Source: an uncultured Prevotellaceae bacterium (lineage in GTDB: Bacteria; Bacteroidota; Bacteroidia; Bacteroidales; Bacteroidaceae). Taken from it: a DNA stretch of 17,150 nucleotides. Positions 15,834-17,150 of this stretch are shown here, piece after piece (within the stretch, counting starts at the first letter, position 1; each line of letters opens with the position of its first letter). A program made the translations under genes and the position numbers. The stretch spans positions 1 to 17,150 of the forward strand of contig CAMJLI010000025.1 of the NCBI GenBank assembly GCA_946406585.1, given 5' to 3'. The notes beneath the pieces were generated by a model. That model searched no databases. It was not told the DNA's origin and saw nothing but the letters and a program-made list of their open reading frames with translations.

Positions 15834-17150
15834 ATGTTGCTGCCAAAAGACTTTTCATCATACACACGTAGGCTGATGGGCGAAGAGTTGTTCTCACAAT
15901 TCTCAGAAGGACTCGACAACCCCTCTCCCGTAAGTGTGAGGCTCAATCCATACAAGAGTGCAGGCGAGGTGTTGAATCCGGAAATGAAAGCCCGTCGCGT
16001 GGAATGGTGCCAACATGCATATTATCTGCAAAAACGCCCTCCATTCACAATGGACCCCCTACTCCATTATGGTGCTTATTATGTGCAAGACGCCTCTTCC
16101 ATGTTCATAGACCAAGTGTTGCGCTGTCATGTCAAGCAACCTGTTCTTATGCTCGACCTATGTGCTGCTCCTGGTGGAAAGACCACAGCTGCCATGTCAG
16201 CACTCCCGGAAGGCAGCGTTCTCGTTGCCAACGAGCCAATGCCACTTCGGGCCCAGATATTATCAGAGAACGTGCAGAAATATGGTCATCCTGACATGGT
16301 GGTGACACAAAATTATCCGTCAGACTACCTGAAGACAGGCATGACATTCGACGTGATTCTTGCCGATGTGCCATGTTCTGGAGAAGGAATGTTCCGCAAG
16401 GACGAAGGAGCACTACGCGAATGGTCGGTGCAAAACGTGTCTGACAGCAGCCGGCTACAGCGAGAAATAATAGATGCAGCATGGTCCATGCTACGCCCCG
16501 GAGGGTTGTTCATATATTCTACATGCACATTCAACTCAAAAGAGAATGAAGAAAACGTGGCATGGCTCATGGAACATCATGATGCCATGCCCCTCGAAGT
16601 AGAGACTGACAGCCAATGGGGCATAACAGGGTCGCTTGTTGCAGATTTCAACGCCCCAGTATACCGTTTCATACCAGGCGTTACTGAAGGAGAAGGACTC
16701 TTCATGGCAGTGATGAGAAAATCAGGCGAGGCATCAAGCCAATCAGGAAAGAAGAAAAAGACCGACAAAAGGCAAAAACGCCAAGCCAAGCCATCCCTGC
16801 CACAACATCTTTCGTCATGGTTGAAAGAAGAAAGAGACTACACATTGAAAGCCATGGGCGACACCATCCATGCCATACCCATCCGATGGGAAGATTATCT
16901 TGAGAAGATGTCTTCCCTGAAAGTGATACATGCCGGAGTAAGATTAGCCCAAATAAAAGGGAAAGACCATGTGCCCCACCACTCACTTGCCCTCTCCCTT
17001 GCATTGCGCAGAGATGCTTTCCCTACTTGTGAGCTGAACTATACACAAGCCATATCATATTTGAGAAGAGAATCCCCCACACTGCCCCAAACCACGCCAT
17101 CGGGGTATGTGCTAATGACTTACAAAGGCCATCCCTTGGGATTCGCAAAA
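15834..17150 (+). CDS. rsmF: rRNA cytosine-C5 methyltransferase, RsmF/NOL1-NOP2-Sun family, 3'-truncated by window
   Basis: The frame from ATG 15834 stays open for 439 codons to the right edge, so the C-terminus is outside the window. The SAM-binding motif DLCAAPGGKTT lies at 108-118. The two catalytic cysteines of m5C RNA methyltransferases are Cys181 in DVPCSGEGMF and Cys231 in YSTCTFN. After a basic linker (about 305-325), the C-terminal part ending in YKGHPLGFAK matches the PUA-like end of RsmF-type enzymes, so probably only a few dozen residues are missing. The family methylates cytosine C5 in 16S rRNA (C1407 in E. coli RsmF); the exact site here is inferred. Its ATG lies 3 bp after the porE stop, implying one transcript. 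Confidence 0.9.
   Translation, partial: MLLPKDFSSYTRRLMGEELFSQFSEGLDNPSPVSVRLNPYKSAGEVLNPEMKARRVEWCQHAYYLQKRPPFTMDPLLHYGAYYVQDASSMFIDQVLRCHVKQPVLMLDLCAAPGGKTTAAMSALPEGSVLVANEPMPLRAQILSENVQKYGHPDMVVTQNYPSDYLKTGMTFDVILADVPCSGEGMFRKDEGALREWSVQNVSDSSRLQREIIDAAWSMLRPGGLFIYSTCTFNSKENEENVAWLMEHHDAMPLEVETDSQWGITGSLVADFNAPVYRFIPGVTEGEGLFMAVMRKSGEASSQSGKKKKTDKRQKRQAKPSLPQHLSSWLKEERDYTLKAMGDTIHAIPIRWEDYLEKMSSLKVIHAGVRLAQIKGKDHVPHHSLALSLALRRDAFPTCELNYTQAISYLRRESPTLPQTTPSGYVLMTYKGHPLGFAK

Overview
The window reads as an ordinary chromosomal stretch from a Bacteroidota bacterium, most likely a Prevotella-like member of the Bacteroidales. Three things point there. The best promoter fits the Bacteroidota pattern TTG-N19-TAnnTTTG, and Shine-Dalgarno sites are weak or absent. 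The gene content includes a four-domain PorE-type lipoprotein and a topoisomerase III carrying the toprim variant DAGQEGE. Base composition and codon use look even throughout, and I see no tRNA, rRNA, insertion sequence, integrase, phage gene or CRISPR array.

Layout. Positions 1-236 (minus) hold a short coding-like stretch with an in-frame amber stop, probably a decayed gene leaving the left edge. Positions 354-2648 (minus) hold a secreted GH28 pectinase-like enzyme followed by a cytoplasmic-looking tyrosine phosphatase and a terminator. Positions 2862-5468 (plus) hold a secreted GH3 beta-glucosidase-type enzyme, transcribed alone between a consensus promoter and a two-way terminator. Positions 5488-10221 (minus) form a probable operon of a Na+/serine-threonine symporter (sstT), a non-SusC TonB-dependent receptor and a secreted GH43 enzyme. 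A divergent control region at 10222-10449 separates this from a plus-strand run: a solitary ECF-type S component, a LUD-domain protein, topoisomerase III (topB), a PorE-like type IX secretion lipoprotein, and an RsmF-like rRNA m5C methyltransferase that continues past the right edge.

Working together. The three glycoside hydrolases all carry export signals and suit plant cell-wall polysaccharide breakdown, but no SusC/SusD pair, sensor or regulator is present, so this is a loose cluster rather than a recognisable utilisation locus. None has a visible type IX sorting domain, although a PorE-like protein lies nearby. The plus-strand run from 10450 has very short gaps (8, 17, 91 and 3 bp) and may be one transcript mixing transport, redox and housekeeping functions.

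I found no clearly new system. The most interesting unexplained signal is the leader of the S-component gene, which can form two crossing, directly abutting helices (H-type pseudoknot geometry) and contains a 23-codon ORF ending 4 nt before the main start. All functional calls come from reading motifs; no database search was done.
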